A stretch of 64,000 nt of DNA from Chaunax sp. Z400 (taxonomy: Eukaryota > Chordata > Actinopteri > Lophiiformes > Chaunacidae), in the NCBI GenBank assembly GCA_037577475.1, contig CM075192.1:8206408-8270407 (forward strand), given 5' to 3'. Below the pieces are notes generated by a model that saw only the letters and a program-made list of their open reading frames with translations, ran no database searches and was not told the DNA's origin. Position numbers and translations under genes: made by a program. Positions 34,701 through 44,400 of this stretch are shown in pieces; the stretch's first letter is position 1, and the number at the start of each line of letters is the position of its first letter.

Positions 34701-35666
34701 AACAATCTTTGGGAGGGGTTGCCCGACAAGCACGTGGTGAAAGGGGCGGGACCGCCCTGTTGTTAACACATGAAGGCGTGGTTGCTGGTACACGTCATCG
34801 ACAGACATTCAAAGCGCTCCAGGAGCGTCTGAAAGGCCAATTTTTTGTTTGTTTTTTTTATTTTAGCAAAAACACGAGACAAAGGAGCAAAAAAGCAAAC
34901 ACGCTCGTGGTATTTTAAAGCTACGGGTCACAAGACTGAGGAGCACCGATGCATGCAGGGGAAGCCTGAAAGCCGCGGTCACTTGATCGCCCGGCAGACG
35001 ATGTCAGGTCATTATGTAAAACGAGCTTGGCATTCTCTGCGCCACCGCCCTTTACCCCCATCCACGTTTTGTTTTCATTATTGTAATTAAGCATTAATTA
35101 ATGACATTCCTTTTTTCGTTGCGGCACGTGCAATAAGTCATAAACATACTAACAAGGAAAGAGGAAGAGGATCTGTGAACTTTACAGCGCTGCTACAGTG
35201 AAGCGTACCTCTGTCCCTGTCAATGCAGCAGGTTCCAATGCAGTAACCCCTGATACTGCAGCAGCCCATGTATGTTTACTAGCTGACAGTTACGATTCAG
35301 AGTCAAGACACTGGCATACACGGAACACAGCAGGAGTTCCGAATTTGAAAGTAAAACTAAAATGCCACATACTGACTGCAACACATTCCTCTTAATGTTT
35401 ACACGCAACAAACCGCACTGTAATTAGGCTTGGTTCATGATCGACTCATCAATCCACTATAGACAACGCTTTGTTCTTTACTCTGGTACAAGAAACACAT
35501 TTCACTGACTCGCTGACTATTTTACGTTTAATATTTCATAGTTAGCGACGTCGGAAAACCATAAACTATATCTGCAATAAAATACCAACTTACCACGTGC
35601 TTTCTGTTGTTGCTGGGCTTGCAATTCCAAAAACTTGGCGGCTTCTAGAAGCGTTTCGATGCTCAT
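18687..35666 (-). CDS. mnt: MNT, MAX-network bHLH-zipper transcriptional repressor
   Basis: MNT dimerises with MAX, binds CACGTG E-boxes and recruits SIN3 to oppose MYC in the nucleus. Coding exons, in gene order: 35666-35594, 31437-30864, 30478-30437, 30161-30050, 19905-19713, 19480-18687. All phases agree and give 595 aa (human MNT is 582 as I recall). Domains: N-terminal SIN3-interaction helix MSIETLLEAAKFLE; a Pro/Ala-rich region with the conserved IAVIPIPVV; bHLH at about 219-268 with class-B contacts His223, Glu227 and Arg231 in REVHNKLEKNRRAHL; a leucine zipper in exon 5 (YEHDMERLAREKIATQQ); acidic EDIMEDDLEDE; and a Thr/Gln/His-rich tail ending VTMPSFPISTLKLA. I chose the start at MSIETLL because it is the family N-terminus, although the frame is open to an upstream ATG at 35729. 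Confidence 0.96.
19713..19905 (-). CDS. mnt: mnt exon 5: leucine zipper
   Basis: Opens TLKRKEKEYEHDMERL after a pyrimidine-rich acceptor (CTTTCAG) and continues the zipper through LAELKNDLSQWMDVIEI, then EDQASTSTAS. It is separated from the bHLH exon by a 10.1-kb intron. Confidence 0.94.
21862..23190. mobile_element. Probable hAT-like non-autonomous element
   Basis: The left part begins TAGGGTTGGGCATTGTCTGG and is rich in GGTTCCGGTTC-type motifs. The right part (23110-23185) carries their complements (GGAACCGATAAGCAGAACC, GAATCGGAG, AGAACCGG). Teleost elements with these subterminal repeats are familiar, but the right terminus and a target duplication were not found. It is in mnt intron 4. 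Confidence 0.45.
26126..26160. repeat. (CCTG)n microsatellite
   Basis: Short imperfect CCTG tandem in mnt intron 4, immediately before the GC-rich CRE-containing island at 26165. Confidence 0.9.
26165..26290. promoter_or_regulatory. GC-rich island with CRE in mnt intron 4
   Basis: GGCGGGGG, a full CRE TGACGTCA (26196-26203) and CTTAAAAG (26244) lie within 90 bp of GC-rich sequence in an otherwise AT-rich intron. This is the composition of a promoter or enhancer. No exon was recognised beside it. Confidence 0.35.
26398..26446. repeat. (AT)n microsatellite plus AAGCTATATATATAGCTT palindrome
   Basis: About 15 AT units run into an 18-bp perfect palindrome. This is self-complementary DNA of low coding interest in mnt intron 4. 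Confidence 0.9.
28642..28731. repeat. (GA)n microsatellite
   Basis: About 45 GA units in mnt intron 4. Confidence 0.99.
29633..29845 (+). mobile_element. tRNA-derived SINE, forward copy
   Basis: The head carries an A-box-like TAGCGCAGTAG (29644) and a B-box GGTTCGATTCC (29701-29711), the internal Pol III promoter of a tRNA. A SINE body and an A-rich (AAATA)n tail follow. It lies in mnt intron 4, in the opposite orientation to mnt. Confidence 0.75.
30050..30478 (-). CDS. mnt: mnt exons 3-4: bHLH domain
   Basis: Exon 3 (30478-30437, 42 bp) encodes the basic region AGTREVHNKLEKNR. Exon 4 (30161-30050, 112 bp) encodes RAHLKECFETLKKNIP, the loop and helix 2 ending SALRYIQ. The basic region is split by a 275-bp intron, with Arg230 spanning the junction. 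The CAG acceptor at 30481-30479 is preferred over the nearby GGCAG because only it keeps the frame. Confidence 0.94.
30864..31437 (-). CDS. mnt: mnt exon 2: proline-rich repression region
   Basis: Starts EDELKEKQRLEQLAEQRHS after a TTCCACAG acceptor and runs through Pro/Ala-rich sequence to KKRPGG. It contains the vertebrate-conserved IAVIPIPVV. Composition is low-complexity and GC-rich, so the plus strand shows a spurious glycine-rich ORF. Confidence 0.92.
31438..35593. other. mnt intron 1 (4.2 kb)
   Basis: Holds a teleost repeat (33890) and two CACGTG boxes (34731, 35125). Near 33500-33610 a plus-strand open stretch reads KVFKLGRQDRVQELLTLRAD, possibly a transposon-derived fragment. The rest is unremarkable AT-rich sequence. 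Confidence 0.6.
33890..34082 (-). mobile_element. CCTCCRCCAAGGAGG-type teleost repeat, reverse copy
   Basis: AACCTCCGCCAAGGATCATC, TTGGTGAAAATTCCATGCAA, GCATAATCCTGCTAACAAA with (CAAA)n, and ACCTCCTTAGTGGAGG show the same family as the repeat at 78-260. It is in mnt intron 1. Confidence 0.5.
35594..35666 (-). CDS. mnt: mnt exon 1: SIN3-interaction domain
   Basis: Encodes MSIETLLEAAKFLELQAQQQQ, the amphipathic helix that binds the PAH2 domain of SIN3, and ends in donor GTAAGT. A canonical CACGTG (35594-35599) overlaps the exon's last six bases, partly as coding sequence for Ala-Arg. Confidence 0.93.
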
Positions 35667-35840
35667 TTCTGTCCTGTTGGAAAGACGGTGCCTTGAGTTT
35701 TCAACAGAAAGGCGATAAAGCGAAAGCAATATGTGCCTATGTGCTGCAGTCAGGGAGAGCTTCTCGGTCTAAAGCTGGAAAAAGGGTAATCGGATACCCC
35801 CTCAGTAGAAACTCTACCACTTACGTAGGAGAGTTACAAA

Positions 35841-35852
35841 CAAGATGGCGCC
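35841..35852 (+). promoter_or_regulatory. YY1-like site upstream of mnt
   Basis: CAAGATGGCGCC matches the YY1 core AAGATGGC and lies about 175 bp before the mnt start codon, where the promoter or transcription start is expected. A CCGCCC-type GC box (CTCCGCCCACC) follows near 35899. Confidence 0.4.
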
Positions 35853-36689
35853 TAGAGTAGTGGCAACACATAGGGCTTGTGATTCACGCACCGATTGTCT
35901 CCGCCCACCGACACACACACTCCCTCCCATGCGCGTCTGGGAGGAAAAGAGCTGGACGTTACGAACAACGGTGTCATAAACAGTTATTTTAATTTCATGT
36001 GTAGTCTATATAATTCAAATTCTGACGAGTTTCCATAGTGGGTTTGCTCGTTCACTCTTTCGTCACGTTGTCTGCTGCAACGTGTCCCTCAGCAAACACC
36101 TTGCAACATTCATGCATCCGTTACGTGACGCAACAAAAAATGTTGGCGGCCAAACAACATGGATTTAAAAAATATGTGATATTCTTGTATCCTATTTGTA
36201 TCATATCTGTTCAGTGTAAAAAACCTTGTGGGTTGTTGTTTGCTCTCACCGCAATTTACAAGCAACCATGACTGCAGCAAGTTCCATCTCATTGACGCAA
36301 TTCTCAACCACCAATCAGCGTGAAGAACAACAAGGTATGGCTTCTGCACACATGGATACAAGCGCGATATGTTGATCCGTGTTTCTCCCACGTCCAAGCT
36401 TGAGAGGCACCCAGCAAAAATGGGTCGATTGTTGATAAATTGGAGGCAGTATTGAGAACGACAGACAGCCAATGAGGTTCGAAATGAAACCAAATTAAAA
36501 AAAAGGAGAATTCAGTCTGCATGTAATTACTTATATTAGATCAGACCAATTCCAGGAATAGCCAGGCTGGTGATGAAGGAAATGTCATCTTCTTCAGCAC
36601 CATAGTGGTACTAAGTAGCTAGTATAAGCCACGTGCTTTTTTTAAAAACACAATTAAAAGTGCATATAATAATCATGAGTCTGATTATG

Positions 36690-36895
36690 TGGTTGCTGTC
36701 CCTTTGTCTTTTATTTTCCAAATTGTAGTTTTTAAGTGGTGTTTTTGTTTTTAAGATGTGTTCTATGTGTTTTTACTTAATTAGTTTAATGGGGTTTTAT
36801 TTTATTGATTGTGCAGCACTTTGGTAAAGCTGGGTTGTTTTTAAATGTGCTCTTTAAATAAAGTGGATTGGATGTGATTGGATAATCACACAGGG
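36690..36895 (+). mobile_element. L2-like LINE 3' tail
   Basis: GTGCAGCACTTTGGTAAAGC then ATGTGCTCTTTAAATAAAG and a short GGATTGGATGTGATTGGA tail match the common fish L2-type 3' end. It lies between the mettl16 3' end and mnt. Confidence 0.55.
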
Positions 36896-37416
36896 CCTGT
36901 TTACATTGATGTTAACCTTACTTGACTCACAGATATTGGCCCCAAGAGGGTCAAAGTCCTGGCAAAGTCGAGGTTCTAGTTTCCCCCAACGCACTAAAAA
37001 TTGATATCATGTACAAACACAAGGCCCTGGATATTTAAGTATCTTTTCCTGTTATTTGCTGAGAAATAATATATCTAGTCAGGAAGTATGTCAACTACAA
37101 GAGACCGAATAATTCCAGTAAAGGTTCTCTAGACACAGGAAAGACAGAGGGGGGTCCTTGAACATCCTGAATTAAACAGACTGTAAATTTAATACATGCC
37201 AAATGTCGAGCCATGTTGGGATCAACGTGTCATTCAAAAGCAATTGACAATGTCTAATAAGTTAGTATTTAAAGGATTTCCACTAAAGATCCTTCCAAAG
37301 TAGCCCCTCAAAAACAAACACTGCCACCATGCGTCTCTTTACGGGTACTGCACCATCAAAAGCCACAAAAAACAAAACCGCATCCTGAACTAGCAAATAT
37401 GTTAGAAAAATGTACA

Positions 37417-37764
37417 TTTATTGCCATGTTTTGATGACTTTGATCACAAAATGATAATGTACTGTATAGGTTTACCTTAGAAGGTATACTGCCAAGTACA
37501 ACAAAAATTAAGGGACTCATTTAATGACAACACATCATTGTTAGCACATCATTTACTGGAATAAACCTGCAGAAGTCACAGTGAACATGTTCCAAAATTC
37601 TCTAAAAAGCTGTATACAATTATGCAAAATATGACAATTGTAACTGTTCAAAATGAAACTTGCACTCAACAATCATCTCTAAAAAATAAAATTTGCAGAC
37701 TTTGACTCGCTATTGTTTCACATCTGATGTATTTAAAAGAAAAGGAGCAGTTTGTCCTGATCAT
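37417..37764 (-). terminator. mettl16 3' UTR and poly(A) signal
   Basis: AATAAA on the minus strand (37422-37417) about 345 bp after the stop gives a short AT-rich 3' UTR. Confidence 0.5.
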
Positions 37765-38442
37765 TTAGGACTTTGCGACAGACTTTAAAAGTGTGTTTTT
37801 CAGGTAAGTACACAGTTGGTTCATCAGGTCTTTATTCTGACCCTCGACCCAGTGCATCTCAATCACGACATCGCTCTCCTCAAGCATCACATTCAGCAGA
37901 CACTTAAACAGGAAGTGTTGGCCTGCACCAGGGCTCAGGGGTCTCTTACAGGGCTGGTCTTTAGCTGTGGAAGGTGCTTCCTTCAGGCCAGGTTCCTGCC
38001 CTGCTTCTGTGGATACAGAGGTCTCCATGTCCTTATCTTCACCGGACACATTTTCTAAGACCTCTTTTGGTTCCTCACTTTGGTTGCGCGTTACATCTTC
38101 ACTCGTATCATTTGACGATTTGCCGTTGTCAATCTGCTCTGCAGGCTGCTGCTGACCAGCTATCTCCTGTGCCGGCGTAGTTTTGTTTTGAGCGCTGTCA
38201 TCTTGGTTGTTGCTGTTTTGCATGGAGGCGGACTGGTTTTGAGATACCGGGGTTTTGGCAGGAGCAGCTGTGGCCACAGTAGTGTGAGAGCTGGTTCCAG
38301 CACAGTGGGGCGCCCTGGGAACCTCTCGCAACTGACGTGCGGTTTCACGTCTCTTCTGACGTACGTGGATCCAAGTGTTCTCTACAGCTGTTAGGAAGAG
38401 GCTCTGCTCCTGCTTGCTGCATGGGGCATGTTTGTGTAGCAC
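37765..38442 (-). CDS. mettl16: mettl16 last exon: VCR region and stop
   Basis: Begins VLHKHAPCSKQEQSLFLTAV after acceptor CTGCAG, continues WIHVRQKRRETARQLREVPRAP, passes through a polar linker rich in Gln, Asn, Ser and Glu, and ends with the conserved VCR block and KSVAKS stop. VCRs increase affinity for U6 and stabilise MAT2A hairpin binding in the known family. Confidence 0.94.
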   Translation of the reverse strand: MLHKHAPCSKQEQSLFLTAVENTWIHVRQKRRETARQLREVPRAPHCAGTSSHTTVATAAPAKTPVSQNQSASMQNSNNQDDSAQNKTTPAQEIAGQQQPAEQIDNGKSSNDTSEDVTRNQSEEPKEVLENVSGEDKDMETSVSTEAGQEPGLKEAPSTAKDQPCKRPLSPGAGQHFLFKCLLNVMLEESDVVIEMHWVEGQNKDLMNQLCTYLKNTLLKSVAKS

Positions 38443-41400
38443 CTGCAGAGTGACGCACAGAAGACAATCACACTCATGAAGAGGTTTACTGAAGATGTAT
38501 TATACGTGTTTTAGTGAGATCTTCCATCCAAACGAGGGTGAAATGGGGCCCAGCTTACCCGTAGGTCGGTGAGAGTTTTCTCCAGCAGAGCAGTGACGCT
38601 ACCCACTGGGCTACAGGCTGTACCGCTTAAGGCCTTGGCCTTGGCCTGGAGCTCCTTCAGTCCCGCCTCTGATAGTGTGAAAGACAGGGGCTTCCGCACC
38701 TTATCCAGTTTGCGCCTCTTACTGGGAGGAGACTGGGATAAAAGTGGGAGATCAGGAGAGTAATTACAGTCTGTAACATTACAAGCAGCTTTAAAAGGTA
38801 TCATTTAATGGAGAAACAGACTGGCAGAGGGTCAGACAGACAAATCACAGGCATGTGTGGGTGAAGTCAACACTGTCAAAAATACCTTCAGTATCAAGAT
38901 TGATAAGCATGTCATTCATTCTGAAATATACATTAAAATATTGATTCTAGATCAGTAAGTTAAAATTAAACTACAAATAACAACAGAGAGTAATCCATGT
39001 CCCAGCCAAAGAAAACATCACATTCTGAAGGTTATATCACTCATTTCCTGCTCCTTAACATAATTATAATTTTCAGCTCTTTTCATGTTGATAATATCCG
39101 ACAATTTAAAAAAAAAAATTCCTAACTTAATTAATCTCATACTTTTAAATACATTTTAGCCACACATTGTTAACTTCACTATATTTTCTTTTATCTGAGT
39201 TGCCCTGTCATTCATTTTGATTTTCTGTTCTTCGGTGTTTTTGTCACACACTGGGGAATGATGTCAAACAAAGGGGAATGATGTCAAACAAAGGGGAATG
39301 ATGTCAAACAAAGGGGAATGATGTCAAACAAAGGGGAATGATGTCAAACAAAGGGGAATGATGTCAAGCAAAGGAGAATGATGTCAAACAAAGGGGAATG
39401 ATGTCAAGCAAAGGGGAATGATGTCAAGCAAAGGGGAATGATGTCAAACAAAGGGGAATGATGTCAAACAAAGGGGAATGATGTCAAGCAAAGGGGAATG
39501 ATGTCAAGCAAAGGGGAATGATGTCACACACTGGGGAATGATGATAGGAGTTCAAACAGCTGAAATGATAGGAGCTAAGTCCAGGAAAAGGTCACAAATA
39601 AACTATATCATTCATTCAAACTAAGCTACAGTAGGTAACTATATTTTGTTAGGATTTTAGTGTGAAATGAACCATGTATAAACTCATACTGTCTGGGATT
39701 TATCTGTGTTTCGTCTCTTCTTTTGAAAACACAAATGACAATGCTCCTCATGTGTTATCTTCCATTTCCACCATAGCCATGTGGGTAGAGAGTATACGCT
39801 GACTAAATAGAAAACAAAGAAGGTCTGTAGCACATGTAATAGCATGCGTGCTTAATGCATCAGGTAGAACTTGTATTTGTATGCCTCTGCACTGGTAACA
39901 GCCCTTCCCAGAGGCATTATGTGTTCAGGTTGTCTGTCGTGTGTAATGTTTTTAATGAATGTGATCTCATGAACACCTTGAGGAAATGTATTGACGTCCC
40001 TGTGACATCACAAAACACCTTTTTGGTCAGGACTTAAAGGTACAAGAACTATGAGAAAATTTCACACAAATGTCTAACAGGATAAAATGAAGACATGACA
40101 TTTTTTTTATCAAACGTCAAGGGTCGGCTTCATTGTGGCATCAAAATGTTCTGCAAAAACATTTTTCTAGTCATGATGACACTAATCCTGGTTGCTAGTA
40201 TGGATCCTCTGAGCTGCTGGGTTTCAGAAGTGTTCAGTATCCCCATTCATATTTGAAACATTACCTCCAGTCACAGCTACAACTCTGTTCAATCAGAATC
40301 AGCTTTAACGGACAAGAATGTGAAAGCATACACATAATTTTACTGTTCTTTTCTTTCTCTCCTTTTTACACAGAATGCAGAACAGCTCTGCAATGAAAAG
40401 CCTTCAGCGCCACCCTTATTTACCCTGAACAAACCAAAGGTGCTGTAATGCTGCACCAGTGTGTGATTTTAGATGGCACGCAAGTGCTCTGCAAGTGCAA
40501 AAAAGAGGCGTTGGCATCCCGTGTGATGTTTTACATATGCGTCACACAGTGCTGAGAAAATAATTAAATAGCACACCCACAAACGATCATTTATCTTCCC
40601 GGTTACATGACGGCTCACCTCGTCCTTCTGCTCGAGGGGTAAGAAGGTATTAATCAGAGGCGTGCAAGCATGATGCCGTACTTCTAGTCTTATCAAGCAT
40701 TAGATGGATGGATGGAACTGATGAAGCAGAGAAGTATGTATGAGGGAAAACGCCAAACATTTGAATGCATGACATGCAAATCTGTTCACCTGAATGACGA
40801 AGCACAACTCAAATAAAAGAGTTACTGCTAGAATATTTACTAGATTAGGTTTCTGTGTCTGATTAATCTTCATCAGGTCTCACAACAGGCCCATTAATGT
40901 ATAAACACATCGGAGTTTATACGTACAGCTGCCACCCAGTTATTAAACAAGAAGGCAACGTGTGTGAATTTTCTCTTTTTTATATCCATCTATGAAAATA
41001 ACCCACTAAAATACTAAGAAATAAATCATGAACCTGTTTTCTGTCTTAAGTTCAAATGTAAAGAATGATGAGCATCTTTAGTTGTTGTCAGATCATAACT
41101 GCTTTATCAGCTGATACTTACAGCTGTGATGAGTATCTGACCAGTTGGATCATGTGTGCTCATACACACCACAAGATGGCGCTCAAACCACATAAGCTCA
41201 CCTGAACCTGCTGGAGATTTAAAACACATCCTTACTTCAAATCCCCTCTAATATCACGGCGGTATGGCGGCGGCGGTCATTACCCAACCATGTCTGAATA
41301 CAACAGCCGCTCTGCAGCGATCGTCCCCTACACATCAGCTGCCAGTATGACAACCCTGCACTCCTAAAGGTACTGAAGGCTGGCTGACAGTGTGGAGACA

Positions 41401-44400
41401 GCAGGGGTCTGCAGCAGTACTGTACAGTGACAGCAGACAGCATGGTCGACTGACCTACAAACTGATCTGAGCATCAGGTTTAGATTTCTGTGTTCATTCA
41501 ATGCTTTAGAGGCTATGCAGTGTGTAATATATGTTTGTTTTCTCTTTATTTCATAGTGAATACACTTACACCTGCTTCATTTTCATTGAACACAGTTTCA
41601 TTCCCAGTAAATGTTTTTTTTCAATCTATTAATTTTTAGTTAAAATGTCAAACGCATCCATCTTTGTAGACGGACATATTTAATTTATTGCCTCGTGTTT
41701 GCTTGTTAGAGCGTCTTTTATTTATTGTTTCTCACAGACGTTTCTCCCCCCCTCTCTTCCTCCAGGCTCTGGGAGCCTGCAGCTCATTGTACAAGGAGCA
41801 GAAATCAATAAAAAATCAATCAAGGCAGACCTGTCTGTTTGTATGGAGCATCACTGACGCAGATTCAAAACACACACAGGCAGCATGCACAGATCTTAAA
41901 AAAACAGATTCACAAAGAGCCAGACAACCAGGTGTTCAGTTTTACATGCAGACCTCTCCACTGAATCACATGTTCTTCTCTGATGCAGCTCTTTCACTCT
42001 ATTATCTTTGTCCCCCTCTCTAGATGAGTAAATGTGAACCTCACAGTAAAAACCTGGCTTCATTTTGAATAGTAATAAGTCCAGTAAAGGTTGTTCTCTG
42101 CAGATTAGATGACCTCTTGACTGCACCCACACACAAACACAGATTTCACCTTTAGGCTAATATTGTGAATCATGCTCTGATGATCTCCCTCCTTCCTGCC
42201 CCTGTTTCCTTTTGCCAGGTCCCAAAGCCCTTGGATGGACTCCTGAACTCTGGATCTTGAACCCCCTCATGCTAAAGGCATGTAAAAGCAACAACATAAC
42301 ACCTGCGGGCTAAGATAACGCCTGGAATCCTTATTTCTTGTGTAGTGTTCAGGTCTGTGCAACCCAAGTTTATTAAAAGAAAAAAATTGTTATGATGCAA
42401 ACCTTGCTTCATTTATATTTGTTCAAACATGACTTATTCCAGCCACATCTACTCCGTCTGCTTGACCTTTTAATTCTGTCTGTTCCTTCATGGTAATAAA
42501 CAAAACTTCAATATCGTATATTATTCCTGCTTTAAAAGTAAAACCCAATGTGTTTTTAACACCCCAGAATAAAAGCCAGGTCAACAACTGTGTTGGAGGC
42601 CCTGTGGTGACATGGAGGCCAACTAAAGCCATTCTGAGACAATGCACAGTAAATCAACTATAAAAGTTCATTTATTTATACTAAAGACTGCTGACTGACG
42701 GTGATACAAGTCAACATTGTGAACCCAAAGATAGAATCAGTTAAAACACACTAAGAGGATCGGGAGAAAGAGAAAACATCTCTCAAGTGATAGCAGTTAG
42801 TAGACTGACCTGGCAATGAGAGGGTTAATTAAGTAGGTCATGGCTGCATGCATGTTACATATAGTCTATATGTAACATTAATGAACAACCTCTGCAGATG
42901 CATACATATATAACAGATGTCCAGAGGAATGGATGCATGCAGGCAAAATTAGGTCATCGAGTGTGCAACAATTACACATGCAGATACTTCTGCCATGTAA
43001 CCACACACATACATAAACACAGTGAACACACATGCTCATCAGACCACACACACACACACACAAACACAGTAAACACACACGCTCGAGGGTTCTGCCTTGT
43101 AATGATGACGAGCAGCTCGTGAGCGTCGATGACGCTGAATGTGCGTGAAAGTGGAGGAGGGTCGAAGGAGAAAATGTAGGCCAATTATTCTACTCAAGTG
43201 CTTTTCTGCTGTCAAAGGGCAAAACAGAGTCGAGTCCAACAAAAGTCAGCCATCGCACAACCTCTGCTACACCTGCTGACGGCCTCCCACCTGCCTTTAT
43301 TTTTACTCAAATATTATTGTCAAGTCCTTTAACTGTTTTTCCTATTTCACCGTCGCCTCTTTCTCTTCATCTCCAGCTCCCTCTCTCTGTCCAGACAGGA
43401 CAATGGTTCAGTGCTGTTTACACCCAGTCCAGCTCTGCTAAGTGTTGCCTGGTTACAGCATGTTACAAATCAGCATCTCCCCAGAGGAAGGAATAAGTGC
43501 TTTTAATGGCACGAGACTGGAGGGGAAGGAGGATGCTGTCTGGAGAGGGGTGAGAGGATGGAAAGGGACAGATCTGGTGCATAATTGAGAAGGAAGCTTT
43601 GGGGTTCTGGAAACATGCAGCAGCAGGAAAAGGAGCAGTACTGTACTGCTGTATTTCTCTACTCAGCCATAATGAAGAGCTGTTGTGTAAGTGTACATGG
43701 GACAGAAATTAAATCCTCATAGTCTCACCGGAACATTGACATCATCATAGAAACTCCAGGCCAGCGCCCACCGCATGGTCCGTCCCTGGCAGAACTCTGT
43801 GTGTGTCACTTTAGGGACCTGAGAAAAAAATTGAAAACGTGCAACAGATTATTTCATCATTAAAAATGTTTACTTCAACGTCTATAATTAAACAAAAACT
43901 GAACAACACAGAAACAGAAAAATCGTATTCCCTTCTTCTAATGGTAATTACAGTTTAGTTTCTGGCTGTGCCGTTATGTATGAGGGAGTTATTTTTGTCT
44001 GTGTCAGGTCGAACCTGGTCTGTCGACCACCTCTATAAGACAACTCCCTGCTCACACTGTATAATAATACTCTGCATTAACATACACATTAAGGTGGGGG
44101 GTGGGGGATATTTTGGCCTGGTTTGCACTTAGGGGTCGACGTTTGTCCATCTTTGTTTTTGGGGAAGTTTTTATCGCATGTAACGTACCGACTTCGTCCT
44201 CAACTCGGGTTACTGTCACTCAACCCGTCTCCTCTGCTTCGCTCTGTGTGTCTGTGTGTGAAGCATGGATAAGCCACGCCCTCGGTGAGAACACGAGCCC
44301 AGAGCAGAATCGAGTCATTGATCAGGCCAGCGAAACGCATAAAAGACGCTCATGCTCTGCTGAAATTAAACAAGTACACATATTAATTATGTAAATTCCA

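Larger units (their letters stand above)
38733..43728. other. mettl16 intron 8 (5 kb)
   Basis: Contains the 20-bp minisatellite (39243), a repeat fragment (40290), a CTCF/YY1-like CCACAAGATGGCGCTC at 41169 and a perfect 27-bp palindrome at 42852-42878. No other coding evidence. Confidence 0.6.

Noticed and set aside
37816..38394. Plus-strand ORFs opposite the mettl16 last exon
   Set aside because: Shadows of the minus-strand METTL16 coding exon.
39243..39543. CRISPR-like direct repeats
   Set aside because: A head-to-tail 20-bp tandem without spacers.
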